From: Taklimakanibacter deserti
Lineage (GTDB): Bacteria; Pseudomonadota; Alphaproteobacteria; Rhizobiales; Aestuariivirgaceae
NCBI GenBank assembly: GCA_003574785.1
Contig: QORU01000017.1
Coordinates: 1 to 64,000 of the forward strand
Reading direction: 5' to 3'
Length of the DNA stretch: 64,000 bases
Shown: positions 9,065 through 18,086 of the stretch, piece by piece
Layout of the letters: each line of letters opens with the position of its first letter
How positions within the stretch are numbered: the stretch's first letter is position 1
Program-made: the position numbers and the translations under genes
The notes under the pieces: generated by a model
What the model was told of the DNA's origin: nothing
Database searches by the model: none
What the model saw: the letters and a program-made list of their open reading frames with translations, nothing else

Positions 9065-9592
9065 TCACAACCAGTCGATGTCGCCGAAGCCGCGATTGAT
9101 GTAGCCGCCCTTGTCGGCGGAGGCACCCTCGTAGCCGAAATGCGGCCACAGCTCCTTGTTGTTGTAGAGACCGGTGATCATGGTGCCGCGCACCTTCTGG
9201 AAGAACGGCGTGGTCTCGATCTCCTTCAGGATCGCGACGCGCTCGTCTTCGGAGGACGTGGCGCCATAGCCGCCGCCATTCTTGAGACCGGCCGCCTTCT
9301 TGTCCAACTGGGCGACGCCATCCTCGAGCAAGGTCTTGAGCGCCGCGTCATCCTTGGCGGCCTGGTCGAGGCTCTCGACCACCACCGCATAATATTTGTC
9401 GGCGATCTTGTCATGCGGATAGATATCGCGCGCCATCTTGACGAGGGTCGCGAAACTGTCCTGCGACAAGGCGACGGGCTCAGCCGCCTTGACGATGCCG
9501 ACGGGCATCACCGTCGCTGCCGCAGCCACGGCGCCGCCGGCGCGCAGCATGTCGCGCCGCGAGACCTTTATGCGCTTGTCGATCAATCTCAT
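9065..9592 (-). CDS. Gluconate 2-dehydrogenase subunit 3-like protein, Tat signal
   Basis: A 175-residue small subunit of the kind that accompanies FAD-GMC dehydrogenases and carries them through the Tat pathway. The N-terminus has a Tat-like signal (KRIKVSRRDMLRAGGAVAAAAT). Conserved family features include DIYPHDKIADKYYA and FFQKVRGTMITGLYNN. It is encoded directly before the GMC catalytic subunit, which itself has no signal peptide, consistent with hitch-hiker export of the folded pair. Confidence 0.88.
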   Translation of the reverse strand: MRLIDKRIKVSRRDMLRAGGAVAAAATVMPVGIVKAAEPVALSQDSFATLVKMARDIYPHDKIADKYYAVVVESLDQAAKDDAALKTLLEDGVAQLDKKAAGLKNGGGYGATSSEDERVAILKEIETTPFFQKVRGTMITGLYNNKELWPHFGYEGASADKGGYINRGFGDIDWL

Positions 9593-9628
9593 TGCAGGTT
9601 CCTCCCATGAAGAAGCCGGTAATGCCTT

Positions 9629-10024
9629 TCAGGTGTACCGGCCATGACGCTGCAGGACCTCGATCTTGTAGCCGTCGGGATCCTGCAGGAAAAAGAACTT
9701 GGCGAGCAGCTTGCCGTCGCGAAAAAACTCCTTGACCGGCGTCGGATCGAGTCCCGCATCGCTCGCGCGCTTGTGCTCTCGTGCGACATCATCGGTCGAA
9801 ACCGCGAGATGGCCATAGCCCGTGCCGTGCGTGTAGGGCTCGCTCCTCCCGTGATTGACGGTCAGCTCGACCTCGAAATCATTCTCGTCATTCTTGAGAT
9901 AGACGAGGGTGAAGCCGTCGAAGCCGAAACGGTCCTTCACCTCGAGGCCGAAGGCCTTCTCGTAGAAGGCGACCGACTTCGCTTCGTCGATGACGCGGAT
10001 CATCATGTGGATCGGTTTCGCCAT
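9629..10024 (-). CDS. VOC superfamily (glyoxalase I-like) protein
   Basis: A 131-residue protein that closely resembles lactoylglutathione lyase: MIRVIDEAKSVAFYEKAFGL at the N-terminus, GYGHLAVSTDDV in the middle and FFLQDPDGYKIEVLQR at the end. The family detoxifies methylglyoxal using glutathione and a divalent metal bound by His and Glu. It sits between the cytochrome c gene (2 bp gap) and the dehydrogenase subunit genes, so it may handle a reactive carbonyl by-product of the oxidation. It could equally be a different VOC enzyme. Confidence 0.85.
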   Translation of the reverse strand: MAKPIHMMIRVIDEAKSVAFYEKAFGLEVKDRFGFDGFTLVYLKNDENDFEVELTVNHGRSEPYTHGTGYGHLAVSTDDVAREHKRASDAGLDPTPVKEFFRDGKLLAKFFFLQDPDGYKIEVLQRHGRYT

Positions 10025-10026
10025 TC

Positions 10027-10395
10027 TCAGTCCTTCTGGGTTGCGATGTAGTCGATGATCGCCTTGCGGATCTCAGGTCTGGTCTGGCGATAGAGCATGG
10101 TGGTGCCCTGCACCATTTTCTTGGGGAAGGTGATCCACTGATCGAGCGTCTCGGCCGTCCACACGATGCCTGACGTCTTCAGTCCAGCGGAATAATTGAA
10201 GCCTTCGATGCTGCCGGCCTTGCGGCCCATCACGCCCCAGAGCGGCGGGCCGGTGCGCACGCCGCCGTCTTTGGCAATGACATGACAGGTCTGGCAGTTC
10301 TTGACGAAAAGCTGAGCGCCATCCTCGGCCGCCAAGGGCGCGGCGCCGGCAATCGTCAAGGCAAGTGCACTCATCATGACGCCTAAGCGGTTCAT
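10027..10395 (-). CDS. Class I c-type cytochrome, secreted
   Basis: The product has about 122 residues with a cleavable signal (MNRLGVMMSALALTIAGAAPLAA). A single heme site, NCQTCHVI, follows shortly after the cleavage point, and the distal methionine is probably in KKMVQGTTMLYR. The size and the GPPLWGVMGRKAGSIEGFNYS segment match small soluble cytochrome c2-like proteins. ATG 10395 is preferred over GTG 10413 because the signal peptide begins there. As first gene of the operon with the GMC dehydrogenase it is the likely electron acceptor. Confidence 0.9.
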   Translation of the reverse strand: MNRLGVMMSALALTIAGAAPLAAEDGAQLFVKNCQTCHVIAKDGGVRTGPPLWGVMGRKAGSIEGFNYSAGLKTSGIVWTAETLDQWITFPKKMVQGTTMLYRQTRPEIRKAIIDYIATQKD

Positions 10396-10473
10396 CCCGC
10401 TCAATCTAGGCACGAACGGAGCAATGCGGGTATTATCACCCTACTACATCGAAAAATTTCATCGCCGCAGGGA

Positions 10474-10767
10474 TCAGCCGGCGGCGCGGCGCGGTTCTGC
10501 CGAATTCAGGCCCTGTTCGAGATAGACGAGGCAGCTGCAGCGCAAGAGCGATGCGAAATTGCTCACCTCGCCATGGATCTCGAGCGCTTCGTCATGGAGC
10601 TGCGACAGGAACTTGCCGACGGTCATGCCCTGGGCATGCGCGATATCTTCGATGATCCGCCAGAAACGCGCTTCGAGCCTGACGCTCGTCGGGTAGCCTG
10701 AAATGCGCACCGAGCGTGTCTCAAAGGCATAGCGTTCAGGATCCTGTCCCGCGAATATCCGGCACAT
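10474..10767 (-). CDS. Ribbon-helix-helix domain protein
   Basis: The protein has 97 residues. ETRSVRISGYPTSVRLEARFWRIIEDIAHAQGMTVGKFLSQLHDEA fits a ribbon-helix-helix fold of the type common in alphaproteobacteria, where such proteins bind DNA as dimers. The RHH region is about residues 15-65; the last 30 residues are not conserved-looking. ATG 10767 (MCRIFAGQDPERY) matches the typical family N-terminus, so the longer open frame is not used. It is a single gene with no toxin neighbour. Its target is unknown. Confidence 0.8.
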   Translation of the reverse strand: MCRIFAGQDPERYAFETRSVRISGYPTSVRLEARFWRIIEDIAHAQGMTVGKFLSQLHDEALEIHGEVSNFASLLRCSCLVYLEQGLNSAEPRRAAG

Positions 10768-10865
10768 GACGGGGTTCCTCCACGATTTAGCACCTCTTGA
10801 ACGGGGCTTGTCACGGGGAGTGTACCAATCGAACCAATGGCGAGGCAAGCCATCGATCGCTGGGG

Positions 10866-11984
10866 TCAGATACTACTTTTGACACGCTGCTCGAAGGCTT
10901 CGAGACTGTCGCCCGGCCGGGCCCGGCGGTGGAAATAAACCTTGCGGGCGAACCAGTTCATCAAAGGCGTGCCGATCGCCATGTCATAGAGCCAGTTGGG
11001 CGGTGCTGCATCCATGACGCGGCGCAGAAGAAGCTTCTGGCGCATGGCCGGGATCTCTTTTGCGAGAATGAGCTCCGGCGGCGGTCCATGACGGGTCAGA
11101 TGATCGGCGATGAGTTGGGCGGCCCTGCGGCCATAGCGGAAAGCGAGCCTGATGCCGCCGCCGGTCAAGGGCGAGACATGGCCCGCGGCATCGCCGATGA
11201 GCAGGACGCGCGGCGCGGCAAAGGGATGGACCGGACCGCCGCAGGGAATGCGCCCGCTGCGGCGTTCCTTCACGCTCTGCTTCGAGAAGCCGAAGAGCCG
11301 CTCGGTGGCGCCGAGGAAGCCTTTAAGATCGGGCTTGGCGCCTTCGCTGGCGGCGAGGCCCACCTGGAAGAAGCCGGGCGCCGGCGCCACCCAGGCGAGA
11401 TAGCCGCGCGCCAGGCGCGAATCGAGGAAGCAATGCAGGTAATCGGGATCGGCCTCCGGCAGCTCCGGATATTCCACTTCGAGGCCGGTGAGGAAGCGGC
11501 TATTGCGGCCGAGATCGAAGAGGCGGGCGACGGTCGAGCGCGCGCCATCGGCGCCGACGAGATAGCGTGTCCTCAGGCCGAGCTGCGGCAGGAAGATCAT
11601 GTCACCCTGGCGCACCGCATGGCTGAGCTTGACCGAGCAGCGGATGCGCGCGCCCGCGGTCTCGGCCTCGCGCGCCAGCCAGCGCAGGAGATCGGCGGTG
11701 CGGCTGGTGAGGAAATAATAGCCCGGAGCGAAGAGATCGACGGAGCGCAGCGCAGGCGAATAGAGCCTGACGCCGTGCACGCAGCGGGTGAGGTCGGGCG
11801 GCAGGTCGACTTCCTCCGCCGCTTCCTTGACCAGGATGCCGGTGGTCGAGATGCGCGCTCCCGGATCGCGCTTGGCCTCGAGGACGAGGGTGCGAAGCCC
11901 GCGAATGGCGGCCGCCCGGGCGCAGACCAGCCCGGCAAAGCTCGCGCCCACGATCACCAGGTCATATGCCGCCGTGTCTTTCAT
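10866..11984 (-). CDS. FAD-dependent oxidoreductase, geranylgeranyl reductase family
   Basis: A 372-residue flavoprotein. The N-terminal Rossmann motif VIVGASFAGLVCARAAA (about residues 9-25) and the GDAAGHVSPLTGGGIRLAFRYG segment (about 265-285) are the FAD-binding signatures of the geranylgeranyl reductase/FixC-like group. RYLVGADGARSTVAR is the middle motif. Members reduce isoprenoid chains or act as ferredoxin- or quinone-linked reductases. No photosynthesis or archaeal-type lipid genes are nearby, so the substrate is open. The start at ATG 11984 puts the Rossmann fold at the N-terminus; the open frame upstream is not conserved-looking. Confidence 0.8.
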   Translation of the reverse strand: MKDTAAYDLVIVGASFAGLVCARAAAIRGLRTLVLEAKRDPGARISTTGILVKEAAEEVDLPPDLTRCVHGVRLYSPALRSVDLFAPGYYFLTSRTADLLRWLAREAETAGARIRCSVKLSHAVRQGDMIFLPQLGLRTRYLVGADGARSTVARLFDLGRNSRFLTGLEVEYPELPEADPDYLHCFLDSRLARGYLAWVAPAPGFFQVGLAASEGAKPDLKGFLGATERLFGFSKQSVKERRSGRIPCGGPVHPFAAPRVLLIGDAAGHVSPLTGGGIRLAFRYGRRAAQLIADHLTRHGPPPELILAKEIPAMRQKLLLRRVMDAAPPNWLYDMAIGTPLMNWFARKVYFHRRARPGDSLEAFEQRVKSSI

Positions 11985-12046
11985 GACTGACGTCAGGATA
12001 GACCGGAAGGCGGTTATTTGAAGGCAAGAAACCCTCGCCCGCCAAG

Positions 12047-13021
12047 CTAGACCGCATCCCAGCGGGTCCGCTCGATCAGCACCGCCGCGGCGACGTCCCA
12101 CGCTCCGAACTGCCCGACCATCTTCTCTCGCGTGATAGGGCCCTTTCGCATTGGAGCAAACCATCTCGACGAGATGGCCCAGGCCGTGCTCATGCAGTTG
12201 AGCTCCAGAACATAGAGCTGGCCGGTTTTGCTGTCGCGGATGATGTCAACGCCGCTGACCGGCACATCGGGAAATGCCGCATGGCAGCGCGCGGCGAGCT
12301 CGATGACATCCTTGTCGGCAACCAGCTGGAATAGCCGTTTGCTTGCATCGCCGGGATTGGAGGCAATCGCGCTGCTTTGCACCTCATCCGTAATGGACGA
12401 CAAATCCGGCAGCGGGTCGGTTACCATGTTGAGCAGGCAATAAAGCGCGCGGCCGAACAGCGTGTTGACGCGATAGTGGCGGGCGCTCGGGCCCGTCTCG
12501 ATGAACTGCTGCACCATCAGTGGAGCCGTCTCGCCCGGATGCCATTCGGGATTGTCTTCCGGCTTATGGAATCCCACCTTGTCAGTCGGAAGAATCGGGA
12601 AGCCCGCGCCATGTGACGAACCCGCGCGAGTGGGTTTGATGAGCACGTGTGAACCCCAGACAGTCGGGTCGAGCGACAGTCCTGGAACAAACTTCGCCGT
12701 GCGCGGGACCGGAATATCGAGGGCCGCCAAACGCGCCAGCTGTTCGTCCTTGCGGATGACGCGTCCCTGATAGATGCGCCCGCGCCGCGGCCTGAACGCG
12801 CCCAAGGGTGTCGGCGACACGATCAGGCTCGGCCGGCGGCTGGCCAGCTCCGCCAGCGCATCATCACGCCGCAGCGTGCTTGCGATCGCCACCGCGATGT
12901 CCGGCGCTGCCGCCGCAATCCGATTGCGGATCTCTATGAAGTCTTCCACCGCCTGCTGCCCCGGCGTGTTCACCAGGACAAGGTTGCGGGGCGTCTTGAG
13001 GTTCTTGGGTGAGAGCGGCAT
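12047..13021 (-). CDS. ATP-grasp domain protein
   Basis: A 324-residue protein with an ATP-grasp-like arrangement: an N-terminal pre-ATP domain with GRIYQGRVIRKDEQLARLAALDIPVP, a lysine-containing strand (HVLIKPTRAGSSHGAGF, about residue 145), an adenine-loop-like PLMVQQFIETG, and metal-ligand segments VSGVDIIRD and LYVLELNCMS near 255-275. ATP-grasp enzymes ligate a carboxylate to an amine or thiol by an acyl phosphate. It lies 9 bp downstream of corC and is probably co-transcribed with the aroK-aroB block. Its substrate cannot be inferred. Confidence 0.7.
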   Translation of the reverse strand: MPLSPKNLKTPRNLVLVNTPGQQAVEDFIEIRNRIAAAAPDIAVAIASTLRRDDALAELASRRPSLIVSPTPLGAFRPRRGRIYQGRVIRKDEQLARLAALDIPVPRTAKFVPGLSLDPTVWGSHVLIKPTRAGSSHGAGFPILPTDKVGFHKPEDNPEWHPGETAPLMVQQFIETGPSARHYRVNTLFGRALYCLLNMVTDPLPDLSSITDEVQSSAIASNPGDASKRLFQLVADKDVIELAARCHAAFPDVPVSGVDIIRDSKTGQLYVLELNCMSTAWAISSRWFAPMRKGPITREKMVGQFGAWDVAAAVLIERTRWDAV

Positions 13022-13030
13022 GACGTTGGC

Positions 13031-13858
13031 CTATTCTGCCGGGATTACCCGCAAGGTGGTGATCTGATGACGGCGCTTGCGCAACACCTCGAAGCGGAAG
13101 CCGTGAAAGGTGAAGGCCTGGCCGGTATCGGGGATCATGCGCGCCTCGTGGATCACGAGCCCCGCCACCGTCGTCACCTCGCCGTCGGGCAGATGCCAAT
13201 CGAGCGTGCGATTGACATCGCGGATCGGCACAGCGCCGTCGATGAGCACGGAGCCATCCTTCTGCTTGCGGATGCGCGGGCGCTCGGCATCATGCTCGTC
13301 GGAAATGTCGCCGACGATCTCCTCGAGCACGTCCTCGAGGGTGACGAGGCCCATCACCTCGCCATATTCGTCGACCACCAGCGCGAAATGATTCTTGCGC
13401 CTGAGGAAAGCGGCAAGCTGATCGGAGAGCCTGCGCGTGTCGGGCACGAACCAGGGCGGATTGACGAGCGCCTGGACATCGATCTTCGCGGCATCCCCGC
13501 CGTTCTCGATAAGGGAAGCGAACAGGTCCTTGATATGCAGGATGCCGATGATGTTGTCGGGCCGGTCCTCCCATGCCGGCACGCGGCTGTGGCCGCTGCT
13601 CAGAACCTCCCTGATGATCTCGTCCTGCTTCATCGCCACATCCACGCTCGTCATCTTGGTGCGATGGACCATGACGTCGAACACTTCGAGCTCGGAGAGA
13701 TCGAGGATGCCGCCCAGCATGTCGCGGTCCTTCTTGACGAAGGCGCCCTCCTTGTGATGGAGGTCGATGGCGCCGCGCAATTCCTCCTGCGCGGTCTGCG
13801 GCTTGACGAGCCCTAGCCTTTCGAGGAACCGCCTCAATCCTCGAATGAGCGCCGTCAT
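13031..13858 (-). CDS. CorC/HlyC-type CBS-domain protein lacking the DUF21 membrane domain
   Basis: The 275-residue protein has two CBS domains (about residues 60-190, including [25 protein letters not shown] and [28 protein letters not shown]) and a C-terminal CorC_HlyC transporter-associated domain. Many homologues are about 430 residues with an N-terminal DUF21 membrane domain; here the start overlaps the aroB stop as ATGA, so the short form is genuine. It resembles soluble E. coli CorC, linked to magnesium/cobalt efflux. It may act on a membrane partner encoded elsewhere. Confidence 0.88.
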   Translation of the reverse strand: MTALIRGLRRFLERLGLVKPQTAQEELRGAIDLHHKEGAFVKKDRDMLGGILDLSELEVFDVMVHRTKMTSVDVAMKQDEIIREVLSSGHSRVPAWEDRPDNIIGILHIKDLFASLIENGGDAAKIDVQALVNPPWFVPDTRRLSDQLAAFLRRKNHFALVVDEYGEVMGLVTLEDVLEEIVGDISDEHDAERPRIRKQKDGSVLIDGAVPIRDVNRTLDWHLPDGEVTTVAGLVIHEARMIPDTGQAFTFHGFRFEVLRKRRHQITTLRVIPAE

Positions 13859-14991
13859 CTCGAGGCCTGCTCCTCGGCAAGGAAGGCGAGGACGTCCTTC
13901 TCCTCGACATCGCGCGCGATGAAGGCCTCGCCGACACCGCGCACCAGAATGAAAGTGAGCTTGCCGGCCACCGCCTTCTTGTCCTGGCGCATGATCTCGA
14001 TGAGCTTGCGAGGCTCTGGGAGCGCCCCTTCGATATCGGCAAGCCGGGTCGGCAGATTTACCGAGCGCAGATGCTTCTCGATGCGCGCCGCCTGGCCCTT
14101 GGCGATGAGGCCCAGCCTTTCCGAGAAGCGGAAGGCCTGCGCCATGCCGATCGCGACGCCCTCGCCATGGAGGAGGCGCGATGAGTAGCCGGTCGCGGCC
14201 TCGAGCGCATGGCCGAAAGTGTGGCCGAGATTGAGGAGGGCGCGCACGCCCGTCTCGGTCTCGTCCTCGGCCACGATTCGGGCCTTCATCTCGCAGCTCC
14301 GGGTGATGGCCTTGATGCGCGCCTGCGCATCGCCCGCGAAGACCGACGACGCGTTGGCTTCGAGCCAGGCGAAGAACTCGGCATCGCCGAGGAGGCCATA
14401 TTTGGCGACCTCGGCATAGCCTGCCGCGAGCTCGCGCGGGGGGAGCGTATCGAGCAAGGCGATGTCGATAAGGACGGCGCGCGGCTGATGGAAGGCGCCG
14501 ACCAGGTTCTTGCCATGGGGCGAGTTGATGCCGGTCTTGCCGCCGACCGATGAATCGACCTGCGCCAGAAGCGTGGTCGGGATCTGGATGAAATCGACGC
14601 CGCGGCGCAAGACGGCCGCCGCGAAGCCGGCGAGATCGCCGATGACGCCGCCGCCGAGGGCTATGACCATGTCGCGCCGCTCGATGCCGGCGGCGAGAAG
14701 GCTGTCGCAGGTGTCGGCGAGATGGCGATAGCTCTTGGTCGCTTCGCCCGCCGGAAGCACGATGCTCTTCGCTTCGATGCCGGCCGCGGCAAGGCTCTGG
14801 CGCAAGGGCTCGAGATGAAGCTCGGCGACATGGCTGTCGGTGACGATGGCGGTGAGCGGGCGCTTGAACAGCGGCCGCAGGCGCTGTCCCGCCTCCTTGA
14901 GCAGGCCTTCGCCAATGGTGATGCCATAGCTGCGCGATCCGAGATCGACGGCGACAGTAGCGTTGGCGGCGGCGAGGTCAGCTTTGGGCAT
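13855..14991 (-). CDS. aroB: 3-dehydroquinate synthase
   Basis: AroB converts DAHP to 3-dehydroquinate, the second step of the shikimate pathway, using NAD and a divalent metal. The 378 residues show the NAD-binding and catalytic signatures: [44 protein letters not shown], and the metal ligands in [13 protein letters not shown] and [14 protein letters not shown] 14991 overlaps the end of aroK, giving translational coupling. An upstream extension of the open frame would run inside aroK and is rejected. The downstream corC gene overlaps its stop. Confidence 0.97.
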   Translation of the reverse strand: MPKADLAAANATVAVDLGSRSYGITIGEGLLKEAGQRLRPLFKRPLTAIVTDSHVAELHLEPLRQSLAAAGIEAKSIVLPAGEATKSYRHLADTCDSLLAAGIERRDMVIALGGGVIGDLAGFAAAVLRRGVDFIQIPTTLLAQVDSSVGGKTGINSPHGKNLVGAFHQPRAVLIDIALLDTLPPRELAAGYAEVAKYGLLGDAEFFAWLEANASSVFAGDAQARIKAITRSCEMKARIVAEDETETGVRALLNLGHTFGHALEAATGYSSRLLHGEGVAIGMAQAFRFSERLGLIAKGQAARIEKHLRSVNLPTRLADIEGALPEPRKLIEIMRQDKKAVAGKLTFILVRGVGEAFIARDVEEKDVLAFLAEEQASR

Positions 14992-15571
14992 TGTGCAGAC
15001 GGTCCCAGCCCGGCCAGCGGGCCAGGTTCCTGATGATGGTGTTGACGATGGAGGTATGCGCGACGTCGCGACTGTCGACGGTGAGATCGGCTTCGGCATA
15101 GACGGGGTAGCGCTCCTCGATCAGCTTGCGCATCACCGCTTCGGGATCGGCATTCTGCAGCAGCGGGCGGTTGGAGCGCCGGCGCACCCGGCGCATCAGG
15201 AGGTCGAAATCGGCCCTGAGCCAGATGGCGATGCCGTGGCGGCGAATGGCCTCGCGCGTGTCACCATTCATATAGGCGCCACCGCCGGTCGCCAGCACCT
15301 GAGCGCCGTTCTCGAGCAAGCGGGCGATCACCTTACGCTCGCCGTCGCGGAAATAGGCCTCGCCATGCCTGGCGAAGATCTCGGGGATGGTCTGGCCGGC
15401 GGCGAGCTCGATCTCATGGTCGGCATCGACGAAAGCGAGGCCGAGCTTCTCGGCGAGCCTCCTGCCGACCGTCGTCTTGCCGGCCCCCATGAGGCCGACA
15501 AGCACGATCGCATGGCCATCGAGGCGCTGGCGGACGGTGGTCGTATCCTTGCTGAGCGAGCGGCGGGCCAT
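14978..15571 (-). CDS. aroK: Shikimate kinase
   Basis: AroK phosphorylates shikimate with ATP. The 197-residue protein has Walker [16 protein letters not shown] (about residues 27-40), the shikimate-binding [11 protein letters not shown] and FRDGERKV segments, the ATGGGAYMN loop and the lid arginines in [12 protein letters not shown]. The N-terminal 20 residues before the P-loop are longer than in E. coli, as is common in this order. It is the first gene of aroK-aroB-corC and diverges from the small protein/xerD pair. Confidence 0.97.
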   Translation of the reverse strand: MARRSLSKDTTTVRQRLDGHAIVLVGLMGAGKTTVGRRLAEKLGLAFVDADHEIELAAGQTIPEIFARHGEAYFRDGERKVIARLLENGAQVLATGGGAYMNGDTREAIRRHGIAIWLRADFDLLMRRVRRRSNRPLLQNADPEAVMRKLIEERYPVYAEADLTVDSRDVAHTSIVNTIIRNLARWPGWDRLHNAQS

Positions 15572-15759
15572 CTGTCGAGGTCTTGCATCAACGTTTCTGC
15601 GCCATCGCCTAGCGCATTATATGGTCAAGGGGAATTGTTTCGCCGTTTTACAAGCTTTCACCAAATATTGTCGCCCTTCTGGGAGTGTGGCTTGCCCGAA
15701 TCTCTTGGCGAGGGTCGAGCAATCGGGCAAAAGGACTGCCGGTTGAGGAAGGACGTGGC

Positions 15760-15903
15760 GTGCCTGATACCGTTCGCTTTCTATTAATCATCGCGTGCTT
15801 GGCTGGGGCCGTCTATGGGGCGGCGTGGGCGCTTGCCAACTACCCCCCGGAACAGACCCAGATCGTCAGGCCGCTGCCGCATGAGAAAATCAGACAGCAA
15901 TGA
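15760..15903 (+). CDS. Small membrane-anchored protein upstream of xerD
   Basis: A 47-residue protein starting at GTG 15760 behind a good GAGGAAGGA site. It has one hydrophobic segment (FLLIIACLAGAVYGAAWALANYP, residues about 7-28) followed by a short tail, IVRPLPHEKIRQQ. The stop overlaps the start of xerD by 23 bp, which indicates coupled translation. Similar short proteins ending in RPLPHEK are, from memory, found at this position in other Hyphomicrobiales, which supports it being a real gene. Function unknown. The longer open frame upstream of the GTG lacks a start with a ribosome site. Confidence 0.75.
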   Translation: MPDTVRFLLIIACLAGAVYGAAWALANYPPEQTQIVRPLPHEKIRQQ

Positions 15904-16831
15904 CAAGGGCCGGGACAGCCGGCTGATCGAGCGATTCCTCGAAATGATGAGCGCCGAGCGCGGCGCGGCGCAGAATACTCTCGCCGCCTATGAGCGCGAT
16001 CTTTCGGACTATGCCGATTTCCTCAATGCCAAGGGTTCGGGTCTTGCAACCGCCAAGCCGGAACATATAAGGAACTATCTCGCCGGCCTTGCCGAGCAGG
16101 GCCTCAAATCATCGAGCGCCGCCCGCCGGCTCTCGGCGCTACGGCAGCTGCACAATTTTCTCTATGGTGAAGGCATCGTTAAGGAAAATCCCGCCACGGC
16201 GGTCGATGCGCCCAGGTTGCGCCGCCCCTTGCCCAAAGTCATGACGGAAGACGATGTCACCCGACTCATCGAGGCAGCTTCGGCGAGAATCGGCCGGCTC
16301 AAGGGCAAAGCGCGGGTCAAGGCCTTGCGGCTTCATTGCTTGCTCGAGCTCCTTTATGCGAGCGGATTGCGGGTGTCGGAGCTCGTCGGCCTCAGGAAGC
16401 AGGCCCTCGCCAAGGCTTCGCCATTCATCATGGTCAAGGGCAAAGGCGGGCGCGAGAGGCTGGTACCTGTCTCGCATAAGGCGAGCGCCTCGGTCTCGGC
16501 CTATCTCGATGCCCTGAAGCAAGACGGCGATGACGGGAGCCCCTGGCTTTTCCCCTCGCATGGCGAGGAGGGCCATCTGACCCGCCAGCATTTCGCCCTC
16601 GAGCTCAAATCATTGGCCGCCGAAGCGGGGCTTTCGCCTGACCGGATCTCGCCGCATGTGCTCCGGCACGCTTTTGCCAGCCATCTCCTGGCGGGCGGGG
16701 CCGATCTCCGGGCCGTCCAGCAGATGCTGGGCCATGCCGATATATCAACGACGCAGATCTATACCCATGTCCAGACCGACCGGCTGAAGGCCGCGGTCGA
16801 GACCCATCACCCTTTAGCGAAGTCCGGTTGA
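15881..16831 (+). CDS. xerD: Tyrosine recombinase XerD
   Basis: XerD resolves chromosome dimers at dif together with XerC. The 316-residue protein has the N-terminal SAM-like core-binding domain (SRLIERFLEMMSAERGAAQNTLAAYERDL) and the catalytic set: R in GLRVSELVGL, K in VKGKGGRERLVP, H-x-x-R in SPHVLRHAFASHLL, H in LGHADISTTQIY and the tyrosine nucleophile in IYTHV. The start at ATG 15881 is chosen from the family N-terminus. The position next to aroK and accA is the usual one in the order. Confidence 0.95.
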   Translation: MRKSDSNDKGRDSRLIERFLEMMSAERGAAQNTLAAYERDLSDYADFLNAKGSGLATAKPEHIRNYLAGLAEQGLKSSSAARRLSALRQLHNFLYGEGIVKENPATAVDAPRLRRPLPKVMTEDDVTRLIEAASARIGRLKGKARVKALRLHCLLELLYASGLRVSELVGLRKQALAKASPFIMVKGKGGRERLVPVSHKASASVSAYLDALKQDGDDGSPWLFPSHGEEGHLTRQHFALELKSLAAEAGLSPDRISPHVLRHAFASHLLAGGADLRAVQQMLGHADISTTQIYTHVQTDRLKAAVETHHPLAKSG

Positions 16832-16962
16832 CATCCGGGGCAGGGATAGCCAGTTTGCGCCGCAATTTGGCGGGAACCTCTCCCCCGTTCAGGTTGGATC
16901 AACCGGTATGGGATAAAAAGGGGCCCAGTCCTATATAGAGACCTTCCCCATCCCGAGGTTCA

Positions 16963-17916
16963 ATGCACGCCTATCTCGATTTCGAAGCCCCCCTTGCCGA
17001 GCTGGAAGGAAAGATCGCGGAGCTCAAGGCCATTGCCGCTCCCGAATCCACCGTCTCGATCAGCGAAGAGGTGAAGGCGCTGGAGAAGAAGGCGGCAAAG
17101 AGCCTGGCCGATCTCTATCAGAATCTGACGCCCTGGCAGAAGGCGCAGGTCGCGCGCCATCCCGACCGGCCGCACAGCGCCGATTACATTGCGAACCTCA
17201 TCACCGATTACACGCCCATGGCGGGCGACCGCAAATTCGCCGAGGACAATGCCATCATCGGCGGCCTCGGCCGCTTCCGCGGCGAGGCGGTCTGCGTCAT
17301 CGGCCAGGAAAAGGGCCACGACACCCAGACCCGCCTCAAGCACAATTTCGGCATGGCGCGGCCGGAAGGCTACCGCAAGGCGGTGCGGCTCATGGAGACT
17401 GCCGACCGCTTCGGCATCCCGGTCCTCACCTTCATCGACACGGCCGGCGCCTATCCCGGCATCGATGCCGAGGAACGCGGGCAGGCGGAAGCGATCGCAC
17501 GCTCGACCGATTGCTGCCTGGGGCTCGGCGTGCCGCTTATCTCGGTGATCATCGGCGAGGGCGGGTCGGGCGGGGCCATCGCCATCGCCACCGCGAATGC
17601 CGTGCTGATGCTGGAGCACGCGATCTACAGCGTGATCTCGCCGGAAGGTGCCGCCACCATTCTGTGGCGCGATTCGACCCGCGCCAAGGATGCGGCGAGC
17701 TCCATGCGCATCACTGCGCAGGATCTGAAGAAGCTCGGCATCATCGACGACATCATCGGCGAGCCTCTGGGCGGCGCCCATCGCGGGCGCGAGCAGGTGC
17801 TCGCCTCGACCGATGAGGCGATATCGCGCTCGCTTCGGGCCTTCGGCGCCATGCCGCCCGATGCGCTCAAGCAGCAGCGGCGCGACAAGTTCCTGGCGAT
17901 CGGACGGGATCTTTAG
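16963..17916 (+). CDS. accA: Acetyl-CoA carboxylase carboxyltransferase subunit alpha
   Basis: AccA forms, with AccD, the carboxyltransferase that transfers carboxyl from biotin to acetyl-CoA to make malonyl-CoA. The 317-residue length is normal. Visible signatures are the N-terminal [73 protein letters not shown] and [33 protein letters not shown]. The stop overlaps by a few bases the end of a decayed vapC on the opposite strand, so debris abuts the gene directly. The subunit AccD is not in the window. Confidence 0.97.
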   Translation: MHAYLDFEAPLAELEGKIAELKAIAAPESTVSISEEVKALEKKAAKSLADLYQNLTPWQKAQVARHPDRPHSADYIANLITDYTPMAGDRKFAEDNAIIGGLGRFRGEAVCVIGQEKGHDTQTRLKHNFGMARPEGYRKAVRLMETADRFGIPVLTFIDTAGAYPGIDAEERGQAEAIARSTDCCLGLGVPLISVIIGEGGSGGAIAIATANAVLMLEHAIYSVISPEGAATILWRDSTRAKDAASSMRITAQDLKKLGIIDDIIGEPLGGAHRGREQVLASTDEAISRSLRAFGAMPPDALKQQRRDKFLAIGRDL

Positions 17917-18086
17917 ACAGCCTGGCGTTCGCGGCGGACCCCAGGATTTGAGGCAATCCTGATGAACGCGAAGCGGATGAACTCAGTTCCTGACAGCACT
18001 GCTTCGAGCCAGCTCGCCTCCTACCATGCTGCTCCGCTCTCGGATGATAGGCGAAGAGCAGCAGGGCTCGCGTCGACGAGAATCAC
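17913..18086 (-). pseudogene. VapC-type PIN toxin remnant, frameshifted and truncated
   Basis: On the minus strand a GTG at 18086 overlaps the antitoxin stop (GTGA), as in intact vapBC operons. The first seven codons read VILVDAS, the start of a PIN domain. A frame change then gives LLLFAYHPRAEQHG, and a second change gives EASWLEAVLSGTEFIRF followed by IRIASNPGV and a stop at 17913. These pieces align in order with the N-terminal half of VapC proteins of about 140 residues. The catalytic C-terminal half is absent because accA begins there. The toxin must be dead. Confidence 0.75.

Noticed and set aside
7436..9610. Plus-strand open frame of more than 700 codons over the GMC operon
   Set aside because: Antisense shadow of two well-identified genes; high GC at third positions keeps the opposite frame open.
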